This document shows positions 39,422-49,562 of a stretch of DNA of 64,000 bases, one piece after another. Under the pieces are notes generated by a model. That model saw only the letters and a list, made by a program, of their open reading frames with translations. It was not told the origin of the DNA and made no database searches. Made by a program: the position numbers and the translations under genes. Numbering within the stretch: the first letter of the stretch is position 1; the number at the start of each line of letters is the position of its first letter. The stretch lies in NCBI GenBank assembly GCA_963789275.1, contig CAWBKF010000003.1:512819-576818 (forward strand), written 5' to 3'. This DNA is from DAHUYF01 sp963789275. GTDB taxonomy: Bacteria > Pseudomonadota > Alphaproteobacteria > ATCC43930 > CGMCC-115725.

Positions 39422-40652
39422 TCAGACCTCGAGCAGCATGCGCTCGGGGTTCTCGATGCACTCCTTGACGCGCACCAGGAAGGTCACGGCCTCGCGGCCG
39501 TCGACGATGCGGTGGTCGTAGGAGAGGGCGAGATACATCATCGGCCTCACCTCGATCTTGTCGCCCACCGCCATCGGCCGCTTCTGGATCTTGTGCATGC
39601 CGAGAATGCCGGATTGCGGCGTGTTGAGGATCGGCGTCGACATCAGCGAGCCGTAGATGCCGCCATTGGAGATGGTGAAGGTGCCGCCCGACAGCTCGTC
39701 GAGGGTGAGCTTGCCGTCGCGCGCGCGATGGCCGAAATCGCCGATCTTCTTTTCGATCTCGGCGAAATGCAGCTGGTCGGCATCGCGCACCACCGGCACG
39801 ACAAGTCCCTGCTCGGTGCCGACGGCGACGCCGATGTCGTAATGGTTCTTGTAGATGATCTCCTCGCCGTCGATCTCGGCATTGACCGCCGGGATCTCTT
39901 TCAGCCCGACGATGCAGGCCTTGACGAAGAGCGACATGAAGCCGAGCTTCACGCCGTACTTCTTCTCGAAGGTGTCGCGGTAGCGCTCGCGCAGCGCCAT
40001 CACCTCGCCCATATCCACCTCGTTGAAGGTGGTGAGCATGGCGGCGTTGTTCTGCGCCTCCTTGAGCCGCTCGGCGATGCGGCGCCGGAGCCGCGTCATC
40101 CGCACGCGCTCCTCGCGCGCGCCCGGCGCGGCCGTGGCGCGGCAGGCACCGGCGCCGGCTTGGCCGCCGGCGCGCCGGGCGCTGCTCCACGGCGGCGAGC
40201 ACATCGCCCTTGGTCAGCCGGCCATCCTTGCCCGAGGCCGCGATCGTGGTGGGATCGAGCTTGCTCTCCTCGACCAGCTTGCGCACCGCCGGACCCGAGC
40301 GGTCGAGCACCGCAGCGGCGCTCGCCGACGCCGCGGCGGCAGCGGCCGTCCGGGTCTCGCCCGGCACCGGTGCCGCGGCGACGACCGGCTTGGCGGTGGG
40401 AGCGGTTTTCACCGCGCCCTCGCCGATGCGGCCGAGCAGCGCGCCGACCGCGACGTTGGCGCCTTCGGCGACCGCGATCTCGGCGAGCGTGCCGGCGGCC
40501 GGCGCGTTCACCTCGAGCGTCACCTTGTCGGTCTCGAGCTCGACCAGCGGATCGTCCATGGCGACGGCGTCGCCGACTTTCTTGAGCCACCGCGCCACGG
40601 TCGCCTCGGTCACGGACTCGCCCAGCGCAGGCACTTTGATCTCGGTCGCCAT
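39422..40652 (-). CDS. sucB: 2-oxoglutarate dehydrogenase E2 (succinyltransferase), frameshifted
   Basis: E2 transfers succinyl groups to CoA. One lipoyl domain starts at Met-Ala-Thr-Glu-Ile-Lys-Val-Pro-Ala-Leu-Gly-Glu-Ser with the lipoyl Lys in Glu-Thr-Asp-Lys-Val-Thr-Leu; then come an Ala/Pro-rich linker, an E3-binding domain (Val-Arg-Lys-Leu-Val-Glu-Glu), a second Ala/Pro linker and the catalytic domain ending with His in Tyr-Asp-His-Arg-Ile-Val-Asp-Gly. In the second linker (40100-40190) the frame changes twice; adding back two single bases gives about 410 residues. The GC-rich linker probably caused sequencing errors. Confidence 0.93.
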
Positions 40653-40683
40653 CCCCTCGTCCCCGCTTCTCGGCTCGAAATGT

Positions 40684-43550
40684 TCAGATGATAGAGAGCG
40701 CTTCGTCCACCAGCTTCGCCTGCTCCGCGACATGGCGCTTGAGCAGGCCCGTCGCCGTCGCCGCCGCCTCCGGCCGCCCGACATAGCGCGGCCGCTTGGT
40801 CTTGCCGCCGAGATCGATCAGCACCTGCTCGATGCGCCGGTCGACGAAGGTCCAGGCGCCCATATTCTGCGGCTCCTCCTGGCACCAGACGACATCGGCA
40901 TACTTATAGCGGCCGATCGATTCCGCCAGCGCCTTCGCCGGGAAGGGATGCAGCTGTTCGACGCGGATGATGGCGACGTCGTGGATCTTGCGCTCCTGCC
41001 GCGCCTGGCGCAGGTCGTAATAGACCTTGCCCGAGCACAGCACCACGCGCTTCACCTTGTCGTCGCCGAGCAGCTGGTCGATCTCGTCGATGGTGCGGCG
41101 GAAGAAGGTGCCCGGCCCCATCTCGTCGAGCTTCGAGGTCACCTCGGGATGCCGCAGCAGCGATTTCGGCGTCATGACGACCAGCGGCTTGCGGAAGTCG
41201 CGGCGCACCTGCCGGCGCAGCGCGTGGAAATAGTTCGCCGGCGTCGTGAGATTGCAGACCTGGAGGTTGTCCTCGCCGCAGAGCTGCAGGAAGCGCTCGA
41301 GCCGCGCCGAGGAATGCTCCGGCCCTTGCCCCTCATAGCCATGCGGCAGCAGCAGGACGAGGCCGGACATGCGCAGCCACTTCGCTTCGCCAGAGGAGAT
41401 GAACTGGTCGATGATGACCTGCGCGCCGTTGACGAAATCGCCGAACTGCGCCTCCCACAGCACCAGCGCATGCGGGTCGGCGAGGCTGTAGCCGTATTCG
41501 AAGCCCAGCACCGCCGCCTCGGAGAGCGGGCTGTCGACGATCTCGAGCGCCGCCTGGCCGGGGCGCACATGGTTGATCGGGACGTAGCGCTCCTCGGTCT
41601 CCTGATCGACCAGCACCGCGTGGCGCTGCGAGAAGGTGCCGCGGCCGGAATCCTGGCCGGTGAAGCGCACGAAGGTACCCTCGGCGCAGAGCGTGCCGAA
41701 GGAGAGCGCCTCGCCCGTCGACCAGTCGATCCCCTCGCCGGCCTCGATCGCTTTCTTCTTGGCCTCGAGCTGGCGCGCGATCTTGCGGTTGAGATTGAAG
41801 CCCTCGGGCACGGTGACGAGCGCGTGGCCGACCTCTTTCAGCAGCTCCGTCGGCACCGCGGTCTCGCCGCGGCGCGCGTCGCCCGAGGCGACCTTGAGGC
41901 CGCTCCAGGCGCCTTCGAGCCAATCGGCCTTGTTCGGCCGGTAGCCCTTCGCCGCCTCGAACTGGCTGTCGAGATGGGCCATGAAGGCGGTCGCCATCGC
42001 CTCCGCCTCTTCCGCGGTGACGACGCCTTCCTCGACCAGGCGCTTCGCATAGATCTGCCGCGTCGTCGGATGGGCGGCGATGGCGCGGTACATGATCGGC
42101 TGGGTGAAGGCGGGCTCGTCGGCCTCGTTATGGCCGTGGCGGCGATAGCAGAAGATGTCGACGATGACGTCCTTCTTGAAGCGGTAGCGGAACTCGATGG
42201 CGATGCGCGAGACATGCACCACCGCCTCGGGATCGTCGCCGTTCACATGGAAGATCGGCGCCTGGGTGATCTTGCCGACATCGGAGGGATAAGGGCTCGA
42301 CCGCGCATAGGACGGGCTGGTGGTGAAGCCGATCTGGTTGTTGACGATGACATGCACCGTGCCGCCGGTGCGGTAGCCCTTGAGCTCCGAGAGCTCCAGC
42401 AATTCCGGCACCAGTCCCTGGCCGGCAAAGGCGGCGTCGCCATGCATCAGCAGCCCCACCACTTGGTCGCGCTTTGAGTGTCGCCGCGCTGGCGCTGCTT
42501 GGCGCGCGCCTTGCCCAGCACCACCGGGTTCACCGCCTCGAGATGCGACGGGTTGGCGGTGAGCGAGAGATGCACGGTGTTGTCGTCGAACTCGCGATCC
42601 GTCGAGGTGCCGAGATGGTATTTGACGTCGCCCGAGCCCTGCACATCGGCTGGGTTGGCGGGGTTGCCCTGGAATTCCGAGAACAGCGCGGCAAAGGGCT
42701 TCCCCATGACGTTGGTCAGCACGTTGAGCCGGCCGCGATGCGGCATGCCGAGCACCAGCTCCTTCATGCCGAGCTGGCCGCCGCGCTTGATCACCTGCTC
42801 CAGCGCCGGGATCAGCGATTCGCCGCCCTCGAGGCCGAAGCGCTTGGTGCCGGTATAGCGCTTGTCGAGAAAGCGCTCGAGCATCTCCGCCGCGGTCAGC
42901 CGCTCGAGGATGGCGCGTTTGCCCTGGACGGTGAAGTCGGTCTGGTTGCGCGGCAGCTCGATGCGCGCCTGGATCCATTGGCGCTGCTCGAGCTCCTGCA
43001 TATGCATGTATTCGACGCCGACCGGGCCGCAATAGGTCGCCTTGAGCGCGGCGAGGATCTCGGTGAGCGTCGCGGTCTCGAAGCCCAACACGCCGTTGAC
43101 GAAGATCGGCCGGTCGTAATCGGCCGCGGTGAAGCCATAGGTGGCGGGATCGAGATCGGGATGGGAGGTCCGCCGCACCAGCCCGAGCGGGTCGAGATCG
43201 GCCAGCAGATGGCCGCGCACGCGATAGGCCCGGATCAGCGACAGCGCGCGCAGCGCGTCGAGCGTCTGCTGCCGCGGTACGACCCCCGCGGAGGCGGCTG
43301 CCGCCGGGGCGGCATGGCCGTTGCCCTGAGGCTGGTCATGGCCATTGGCGATGACATGGCCGCGCTCGCGGCCCCAGCCCGGCCCTTCCAGCTCCTTGAG
43401 CAGCGCCGGCGCTTCCTCGGCCAGCTCGGCGAAGAAGCTGCGCCAGCTCGGATCCACCGTGCCGGGATCCTCGAGCCAGCGGGCATAGAGCTCGGCAATG
43501 AAAGTGGCGTTGGCGCCGTTGAGAAAGGTGGCTTCGTCCAGTCGCGACAT
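40684..43550 (-). CDS. sucA: 2-oxoglutarate dehydrogenase E1, one frameshift
   Basis: E1 decarboxylates 2-oxoglutarate with thiamine diphosphate. The N-terminus carries Phe-Leu-Asn-Gly-Ala-Asn-Ala-Thr-Phe-Ile-Ala-Glu-Leu-Tyr, followed by Gly-Met-Pro-His-Arg-Gly-Arg-Leu-Asn-Val-Leu and Val-Lys-Tyr-His-Leu-Gly. Near 42470 one base appears to be missing: the frame changes between Arg-Gly-Asp-Thr-Gln and Arg-Asp-Gln-Val-Val-Gly-Leu-Leu-Met-His-Gly-Asp-Ala-Ala-Phe-Ala-Gly-Gln-Gly. Repair gives 955 residues, a normal length. mdh precedes it directly, without sucC and sucD between. Confidence 0.95.
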
Positions 43551-43718
43551 GAGGGGGTTCCGACGGTGAGGACCGGGCGCGGAGGGGGCTATCGATCCCC
43601 TTCCGCCGATGCCGGCAGGCTAAAGATGGGAATTGGCAGCCGAAAACCTAGCCCAGCAATGGTTCATGTCTGGTTTACGCGCCCGCCCGGCCTTTCCTCC
43701 CCGGCGACCCCGGCCCGA

Positions 43719-44684
43719 TCAGGCCTTGGCGCCGGAGGCTATCTTCTTGGCCGCATCGAGCAGGGAGCGCACCGAGGCGACGGATTTGTCGAACATGGTT
43801 TTCTCGTCGGCGTTGAGCGAGATCTCGACGATGCGCTCCACCCCCTGGGCGCCGATCACCACGGGAACCCCGACATAGAGGTCCTTGACCCCGTATTGGC
43901 CGGTGAGCCACGCGGCGCAAGGCAGCACCCGCTTCTTGTCGCGCAGGTAGGATTCCGCCATGGCGATGGCCGAAGAGGCCGGGGCGTAGAAGGCCGAGCC
44001 GGTCTTCAGCAGATTGACGATCTCGCCGCCGCCGCCGCGGGTGCGCTGGACGATCTTGTCGACACGCTCCTGCGTGGTCCAGCCCAGCTTGATGAGGTCG
44101 GGGAGCGGCACGCCCGCCACCGTCGAGTAGCGGATGAGCGGCACCATGTCGTCGCCATGGCCGCCGAGCACGAAGGCGGTCACGTCCTCGACCGACACGC
44201 CCATGTCCTCGGCGAGGAAATAGCGGAAGCGCGCGCTGTCGAGCACCCCCGCCATGCCGACGACGCGGTGCGCCGGCAGGCCGCAGGCCTCGCGCATCAC
44301 CCAGACCATGACGTCGAGCGGGTTGGTGATGGTGATGACGAAGGCGTCGGGGCAATGCTGCTTGATGGCGCGGCCGACAGTAGCGACCACCTCGGCGTTC
44401 TTGCCGATGAGATCGTCGCGGCTCATGCCGGGCTTGCGCGGGAATCCGGCGGTGACGATCACCACATCGGCGCCGGCGATCACCGAATAATCGTTGGCGC
44501 CGGAGATCTTCGCGTCGAAGCCCTCGACCGGCGAGGCCTCGACCAGGTCGAGCGCCTTGCCCTGCGGCACACCCTCGACGACGTCGAACAGCACGATGTC
44601 GCCCAGCTCCTTCAGCCCCGCCAGCAGAGCCAGCGTGCCGCCGATCTGCCCGGCGCCGATCAGCGCGATCTTCTTGCGTGCCAT
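43719..44684 (-). CDS. mdh: Malate dehydrogenase (LDH-like type)
   Basis: Mdh oxidises malate to oxaloacetate with NAD. The 321-residue protein starts with Ile-Ala-Leu-Ile-Gly-Ala-Gly-Gln-Ile-Gly-Gly-Thr (NAD motif), has Gly-Phe-Pro-Arg-Lys-Pro-Gly-Met-Ser-Arg-Asp-Asp-Leu (substrate Arg) near 82, Thr-Asn-Pro-Leu-Asp and the catalytic His in Gly-Gly-His-Gly-Asp (about 174). It heads the mdh-sucA-sucB-lpdA group on the minus strand; the sucA start lies 168 bases downstream. Confidence 0.96.
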   Translation of the reverse strand: MARKKIALIGAGQIGGTLALLAGLKELGDIVLFDVVEGVPQGKALDLVEASPVEGFDAKISGANDYSVIAGADVVIVTAGFPRKPGMSRDDLIGKNAEVVATVGRAIKQHCPDAFVITITNPLDVMVWVMREACGLPAHRVVGMAGVLDSARFRYFLAEDMGVSVEDVTAFVLGGHGDDMVPLIRYSTVAGVPLPDLIKLGWTTQERVDKIVQRTRGGGGEIVNLLKTGSAFYAPASSAIAMAESYLRDKKRVLPCAAWLTGQYGVKDLYVGVPVVIGAQGVERIVEISLNADEKTMFDKSVASVRSLLDAAKKIASGAKA

Positions 44685-45109
44685 CCGCGACCTCTCGTCT
44701 GGGAGCTTGGTGGGCGGCGTCTTACTCCGAAATCACCGCCGGAGCAAGCGGCGCGCCGGTGCGCGCGTTGCCGCTGCACAAAATTTGCGCGCTTGGCGCC
44801 CCTCCGGGATCAGCGCCGGCCCTACGCCACTGGTGTACACCATTGACACAAAAATCAGCGTGCGTCGGTGACGTAGGGACGCCGGAGAGAGGCTCCGGAC
44901 TCATGATACGCGCGCCCCGCTCCGCCGCCTAGGCTCGGGCCATGCCAGGACCCAGGAGGCGGCCTTCAGGATCGGGCCTGGCTTGCGGTCGGCCTCATAG
45001 AGCTTGCCGTCGCCGCCGATCGTGGATGAAGGGCGGAGACGACGACAGAAGGGGCCGGCTTACGCCGGCCCCCCAGTGACGCTTCGCCCGTCGAGCTGAG
45101 CGGCGGCGC
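44685..45109. other. Gap between mdh and urtA-like gene
   Basis: No gene is supported in these 425 bases. A perfect 12-base palindrome TGGTGTACACCA at 44831-44842 lies about 150 bases before mdh and could be an operator. A terminator-like hairpin for the urtA-like gene lies at 45051-45072. This gap marks the left side of the accessory region that separates mdh from zapE. Confidence 0.5.
45051..45072 (-). terminator. Hairpin terminator of the urtA-like gene
   Basis: A perfect 9-bp stem (GGGGCCGGC with GCCGGCCCC) closes a four-base loop, 38 bases after the stop codon at 45110. On the minus strand it is followed by TTCTG, so the U tract is weak; it may act partly as an RNA 3'-end protector. Confidence 0.55.
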
Positions 45110-46399
45110 TCAGAAGTCGGTGAATTTGGCGGCGGTACAGTTCCCGCATCCCCAAGGATAAGACCAGTCGGCGACCTTGCCCTTGTCCTCATCGAGATAT
45201 TTGCTCCACGGTTCGGGCATCAGCACGGTTTTGCTCTGATAGACGATGCTGAACTGCCCGTTGGCTTGGATCTCGCCGACCATCACGGGCTTTGACAGGT
45301 GATGATTGCTGTTCATCACCACCTCGAAGCCGGACGGCGATTTCATCGTCTGGCCGATCATCGCCTGGCGGACCGCGGCGACATCGGTGCTGCCGGCCTG
45401 CTCAACGGCATGGGCCCACATGTGGAACAGGACGTATTCCAACTCCATCGGGTCGTTGGTGACCCGCTTGGGATCCTTGGTGTAGGCGTGCCACTTGTCG
45501 ATGAACGCCTTGTTCTCCGGCGACTTGACTGATTGGAAGTAGCTCCAGCCGGCGAGATGCCCGACTAGGTTCTTGGTGTCGATGCCAGCCAATTCCTCTT
45601 CGCCGACCGAGAAGCCGATGACGGGCACGTCGCTCGCCTTGATCCCCTGGTTGGCGAGCTCCTTGTAGAACGGGACATTGGCATCGCCGTTGATGGTCGA
45701 TATCACGGCGGTCTTCTTGCCGGCGCTGGCAAATTCCTTGATCTTGGCGATCTCGGTCTGCCAGTCGGAAAAGCCGAACGGAGTGTAGTTCTCCCGGATG
45801 TCGGCGTCGGCAACGCCCTTCGCGTGGAGGAAGGCGCGGATGATCTTGTTGCTCGTCCGTGGATAGACGTAATCGGTGCCTTCGAGCACCCAGCGCTTCA
45901 CCGTCCCGCCTTCGCCGCTCATCAGGTAGTCGATCGCCGGGACGGCCTTGTTGCTCGGCACGGAGCCGCCGTAGAAGACGTTGTACGAGGCCTCCTCGCC
46001 TTCATATTCGAGCGGGTAGAACAACAGGCCGTTCAGCTCCTCGAACACCGGCAATACTGATTTGCGCGACACCGAGGTCCAACAGCCGAACACGGCCACG
46101 ACCTTGTCCTTGGACAAAAGCTCGCGGGCCTTCTCGGCAAAGAGCGGCCAGTCCGAGGCCGGGTCGACGACGACCGCCTCGACCTGTTTGCCGAGCAGCC
46201 CACCATGGGCGTTGAGTTCGGCGACTTGCATCAGCATCTGGTCCTTCAAGATCGTCTCGCTGATCGCCATCGTTCCCGACAGCGAGTGGAGGACGCCGAT
46301 CTTGATGGTGTCTTCGGCCTGTGCCTCGTGCGCTCCGCCACCCAGCAGAACAGTGAGTGCGACAGCGGTCTGAAGCCAGGTACGGCGCGTAAGTCTCAT
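45110..46399 (-). CDS. urtA: Urea/amide ABC transporter substrate-binding protein (UrtA-like)
   Basis: UrtA binds urea or short amides in the periplasm for an ABC transporter. The 429-residue protein has a Tat-like N-terminus (Arg-Leu-Thr-Arg-Arg-Thr-Trp) and signal peptide ending Ala-Gln-Ala, then Ile-Lys-Ile-Gly-Val-Leu-His-Ser-Leu-Ser-Gly-Thr-Met-Ala and Phe-Gly-Cys-Trp-Thr-Ser; the C-terminal Trp-Ser-Tyr-Pro-Trp-Gly-Cys is also present. The ATG at 46399 follows AGAGGAGA. The permease and ATPase genes urtBCDE are absent nearby, so it is an orphan here. It is divergent from the MocR fusion gene. Confidence 0.9.
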   Translation of the reverse strand: MRLTRRTWLQTAVALTVLLGGGAHEAQAEDTIKIGVLHSLSGTMAISETILKDQMLMQVAELNAHGGLLGKQVEAVVVDPASDWPLFAEKARELLSKDKVVAVFGCWTSVSRKSVLPVFEELNGLLFYPLEYEGEEASYNVFYGGSVPSNKAVPAIDYLMSGEGGTVKRWVLEGTDYVYPRTSNKIIRAFLHAKGVADADIRENYTPFGFSDWQTEIAKIKEFASAGKKTAVISTINGDANVPFYKELANQGIKASDVPVIGFSVGEEELAGIDTKNLVGHLAGWSYFQSVKSPENKAFIDKWHAYTKDPKRVTNDPMELEYVLFHMWAHAVEQAGSTDVAAVRQAMIGQTMKSPSGFEVVMNSNHHLSKPVMVGEIQANGQFSIVYQSKTVLMPEPWSKYLDEDKGKVADWSYPWGCGNCTAAKFTDF

Positions 46400-46895
46400 G
46401 GGTCTTCTCCTCTGCTCAAGGGGTGGCAAGCCGAGAAACGACGGGGCGTGCCCGCAAGAAGCCGGCACCGAAGCTCGATCTCGATCGTCGATTGCTTGCT
46501 CCTCGATGAGCTAAAGGATGCGCGCCCGTCCCCTTTGCCGAAAGAGCCATCGGGCGAAAATGCCATGGCGCCAGGTAAAACCGGCAAAAACCTCCAGCAG
46601 CGCCTCCTGCGACGACGAAGCGCCTGCGGCGCGGTCATATATCCCATTTTTTGGGCGCCCAGTGCTTTGGAAGCGAGCACTCCGCTGGCGTGGACTCTCC
46701 TGCTGGGTCCAGTCGTTGCCACTTTGATGGAACCAGTGTCGGGTATGGAACCGCGCGTCGGACCCTAGATTTTCGATTTCTCTTGTCGGAAACCTTGGGC
46801 GCTCCTGGGTTTTATGATTTGATGAGCGTCTCTGGCGTCCCGGCCGGGCAACTGGACCCATCGGGAGGCGGACGAGGGAGCGTGCCGACCGGCAG
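46400..46895. promoter_or_regulatory. Divergent intergenic region with inverted repeats
   Basis: No gene is supported in these 496 bases. TGGAC and GTCCA arms form an imperfect palindrome at 46691-46711, and the perfect 9-base pair GGGTCCAGT (46705-46713) and ACTGGACCC (46851-46859) lies 37-190 bases before the MocR-fusion start. MocR proteins usually bind repeats in such divergent regions, so these are candidate operator half-sites. Confidence 0.4.
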
Positions 46896-49544
46896 ATGCA
46901 GATCCCTGTTCTTCTCGACCGATCCCGGCCGACGCCGCTGACCACCCAGCTCGTCGAGCAGCTCCGCTACGCCATCCGCCACGGGCGGATTGCGTCGGGA
47001 ACGCGCATGCCGTCCTCCCGTCACCTGTCGGAGCAGCTCCGCATCGGACGCAACACGGTGGTTCGCGCCTACGAGTTGCTGGTAATGGAGGGCTATGTCG
47101 ACTCTCGCCCGGCCTCCGGGATGTTCGCCGCCATGCATATGCCTGACGGTCTGATGCGACCGCGCGATGTCGATGACGATCCGCAGGGCCGCGGCGATGG
47201 CACCTCGGCGGGCATGCCGATGCCCTTGTTCGCGGCGCGCGCCCAGAGCCTGGTGAGCCAGAGCCGCAGCCATATCTCCTTCGATTTCTTTCCCGGTCGA
47301 CCCAGCGCGGGGCTGTTTCCGATCAAAACCTGGCGGCGGCTGCTACAGACCTGCCTGTCGCATGGCGGCGCGATGGGATTGTCCGAATACGGCGATCCCG
47401 GCGGCCTGGCGGCGCTGCGCTCAGCCATCGCCCATCACCTCGCGGCGACCCGCGGTCTGGTCGCCGATCCCGGCCAGATCGTGATCGTCGGCGGGATCCA
47501 AGAGGGCATCACCATAGCCGCGCGCCTCTTTCTCGCGCCGGGGAAAATCGCGGCACTGGAGACGCCATGCTATCAGGGCGCTGCCTTTGCCTTCGAGGCG
47601 GAAGGGGCCGAGATCGCCGGCGTGCCGGTCGACGAGGACGGGTTGATCTCGGAAGATTTGCCCAAAGCGGCGGCCTCGCTGCTCTATGTCACCCCCTCGC
47701 ACCAATATCCGACCGGGCACACGCTGGCGCTCGCCCGTCGGCGCGCGATCGTTGCCTGGGCTCGACGCACCGGCTGCTATATTCTCGAAGACGATAACGA
47801 CAGCGATTTCCGCTATGAGGGATCGCCGTTGCAGGCCGTGGCCGGCATGGCGCCGGATTGCACGATCTATCTGGGGAGCTTCTCGAACTCGCTCGGCGCC
47901 GGATTGCGCCTGGGATACATGGTCGTCCCCGCCCCGCTCGTGGAAGCAACGCGGATCGCCAAGACGCTCCTCAACAACGGCAATTCCTGGCTGGAGCAAG
48001 CGGCGCTGGCGGAGATGATACGCAGCGGCAGTTATGCCGCTCATCTCATGCGCATCCGCGCGCATTACCGGGAGAGCCGCGATTGCCTGCTCACCTCGCT
48101 CCGCCGTCATTTCGGCGATGTCGCGGTGAGCGGAGAGTCCGGCGGATTGCATGTCTTTTGGCGGCTGCCGCCCGGTGTTCCCGACGCCGAGACGTTGGAG
48201 GGGCTGGCGCGCCGCGCGCGCGTCGGTGTCTATTCCTTGCGCTCCGCGGGTGCCTTTGAGCCGCAAGCGACGGTGCTGTCGCGGCGCGGCATCGTCCTCG
48301 GCTATGCCGCGCTCACCCCGAAGCAGCTCGAGCAAGGCATCGCGCGTCTCTCCGACGCCATCGATGAAGCGCTGGACATGCACCCCGCCTTCCTCGACGA
48401 GCTGATCGACGTGCCGGGTTCCCGCCCGCCGGCCGCACCGCCCGCCGGCGGGCGCTCGCCCTATCTGGCTCCCAGATTTCGTCAGAAACCGGCTCTACCC
48501 GCCGCCCCTCAGCGTCGTGCACCGTCGATGGCGAGCACAGCAGCGGAGAACGGCCTCGCCATGCCCGTGATCACCGGCATTTACCGCTATCCGATAAAGG
48601 GATTGAGCGCACAGCCCCTCCCGGGCGTAGTCCTCGATGCGGGAAAACCGTTTCCCCACGACCGGGTGTTCGCGCTGGTTCGACCGGGCGCGCCGATCGA
48701 TGGCGACGAGCCCAAATGGGCCAAGAAGGGTCTCTTCATCATGCTGATGCTCGAGGAGGCACTGGCGCGCGTTCAGACGCATCTCGACATCGACACGCGG
48801 CAATTCACCGTCGTCCAAGCCGGACAACCGCTTCTGTCGGTCGATATTGGCAGCGAGGCCGGCCGCTTCGAGATCGAGCGTTTCATTCATCGGCTGGTGC
48901 CGACGCTCGCCGCGCCGCCACGGCTGGTACAGGCGCGAGCCGGTCACTTCATGGACAAGCCAGACAACGTCGTGTCGCTCATCAATCTCGCCACGGTCCG
49001 CAGCCTGGAGGAGCAGTGGGGCTTCAGGATCGATCCGCTGCGGTTCCGCGCCAATTTCTACGTCGACGGCGTGCGGCCCTGGCAGGAGTTCGACTGGATC
49101 GGCGGCGACATCCGTCTCGGCGACGCCATATTCAGGGTCGATCGCCGCAACGGTCGCTGCAGTGCCACCAACGTCGATCCCACGAGCGGCCGTCGCGACC
49201 TCGACATTCCCGGCATGTTGCGTGCGGCCTTCGGCCACAAGGACCTCGGCGTCTATCTGGTCGTGCGCAAAGGCGGCAAGGTGGTCGTCGGCGATCCCGT
49301 CGAGTGTCCGGGTTCGGAAGCCGCCACCGCCGAGGTCGCGCCGGTGGCGGTCGCGCTGGGGGTGCATCGCCGCTTCATCTGCCGCGGCTGCTACTTCATT
49401 TACGAGGAAGGTCAGGGCCTGCCGCAGCAATCGATCGCTCCCGGGACGCCTTTCGCGGCGATTCCGGCGAGTTGGCGCTGCCCCGATTGCGGCACCGAAA
49501 AGACGACATTCCGGCCGCATTTGCCGAGCGCGGCGCCTGCCTGA
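46896..49544 (+). CDS. MocR-like regulator fused to MOSC and rubredoxin domains
   Basis: The 882-residue protein has four parts. Residues about 10-80 are a GntR winged helix (Pro-Ser-Ser-Arg-His-Leu-Ser-Glu-Gln-Leu). Residues about 125-490 are a class I aminotransferase-like MocR domain. After a Pro/Ala linker (about 500-550), residues about 556-825 are MOSC_N plus MOSC, with the conserved Cys in Gly-Arg-Cys-Ser-Ala-Thr-Asn-Val-Asp-Pro. Residues about 827-875 are a rubredoxin (Cys-Arg-Gly-Cys-Tyr-Phe-Ile-Tyr and Cys-Pro-Asp-Cys-Gly). The PLP lysine position is Asn331 and the usual Tyr of the Asp-Asp-Tyr-Asp motif is Asn301, so ordinary PLP binding is unlikely. It probably regulates the divergent urtA-like gene. 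An internal ATG at 48562 could give a separate MOSC-rubredoxin product. Confidence 0.8.
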   Translation: MQIPVLLDRSRPTPLTTQLVEQLRYAIRHGRIASGTRMPSSRHLSEQLRIGRNTVVRAYELLVMEGYVDSRPASGMFAAMHMPDGLMRPRDVDDDPQGRGDGTSAGMPMPLFAARAQSLVSQSRSHISFDFFPGRPSAGLFPIKTWRRLLQTCLSHGGAMGLSEYGDPGGLAALRSAIAHHLAATRGLVADPGQIVIVGGIQEGITIAARLFLAPGKIAALETPCYQGAAFAFEAEGAEIAGVPVDEDGLISEDLPKAAASLLYVTPSHQYPTGHTLALARRRAIVAWARRTGCYILEDDNDSDFRYEGSPLQAVAGMAPDCTIYLGSFSNSLGAGLRLGYMVVPAPLVEATRIAKTLLNNGNSWLEQAALAEMIRSGSYAAHLMRIRAHYRESRDCLLTSLRRHFGDVAVSGESGGLHVFWRLPPGVPDAETLEGLARRARVGVYSLRSAGAFEPQATVLSRRGIVLGYAALTPKQLEQGIARLSDAIDEALDMHPAFLDELIDVPGSRPPAAPPAGGRSPYLAPRFRQKPALPAAPQRRAPSMASTAAENGLAMPVITGIYRYPIKGLSAQPLPGVVLDAGKPFPHDRVFALVRPGAPIDGDEPKWAKKGLFIMLMLEEALARVQTHLDIDTRQFTVVQAGQPLLSVDIGSEAGRFEIERFIHRLVPTLAAPPRLVQARAGHFMDKPDNVVSLINLATVRSLEEQWGFRIDPLRFRANFYVDGVRPWQEFDWIGGDIRLGDAIFRVDRRNGRCSATNVDPTSGRRDLDIPGMLRAAFGHKDLGVYLVVRKGGKVVVGDPVECPGSEAATAEVAPVAVALGVHRRFICRGCYFIYEEGQGLPQQSIAPGTPFAAIPASWRCPDCGTEKTTFRPHLPSAAPA

Positions 49545-49562
49545 CGGCGCCTCGGATATCGC

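Noticed and set aside
44831..44848. Plus-strand promoter with TTGACA next to the palindrome upstream of mdh
   Set aside because: No -10 box follows and no plus-strand gene starts nearby.
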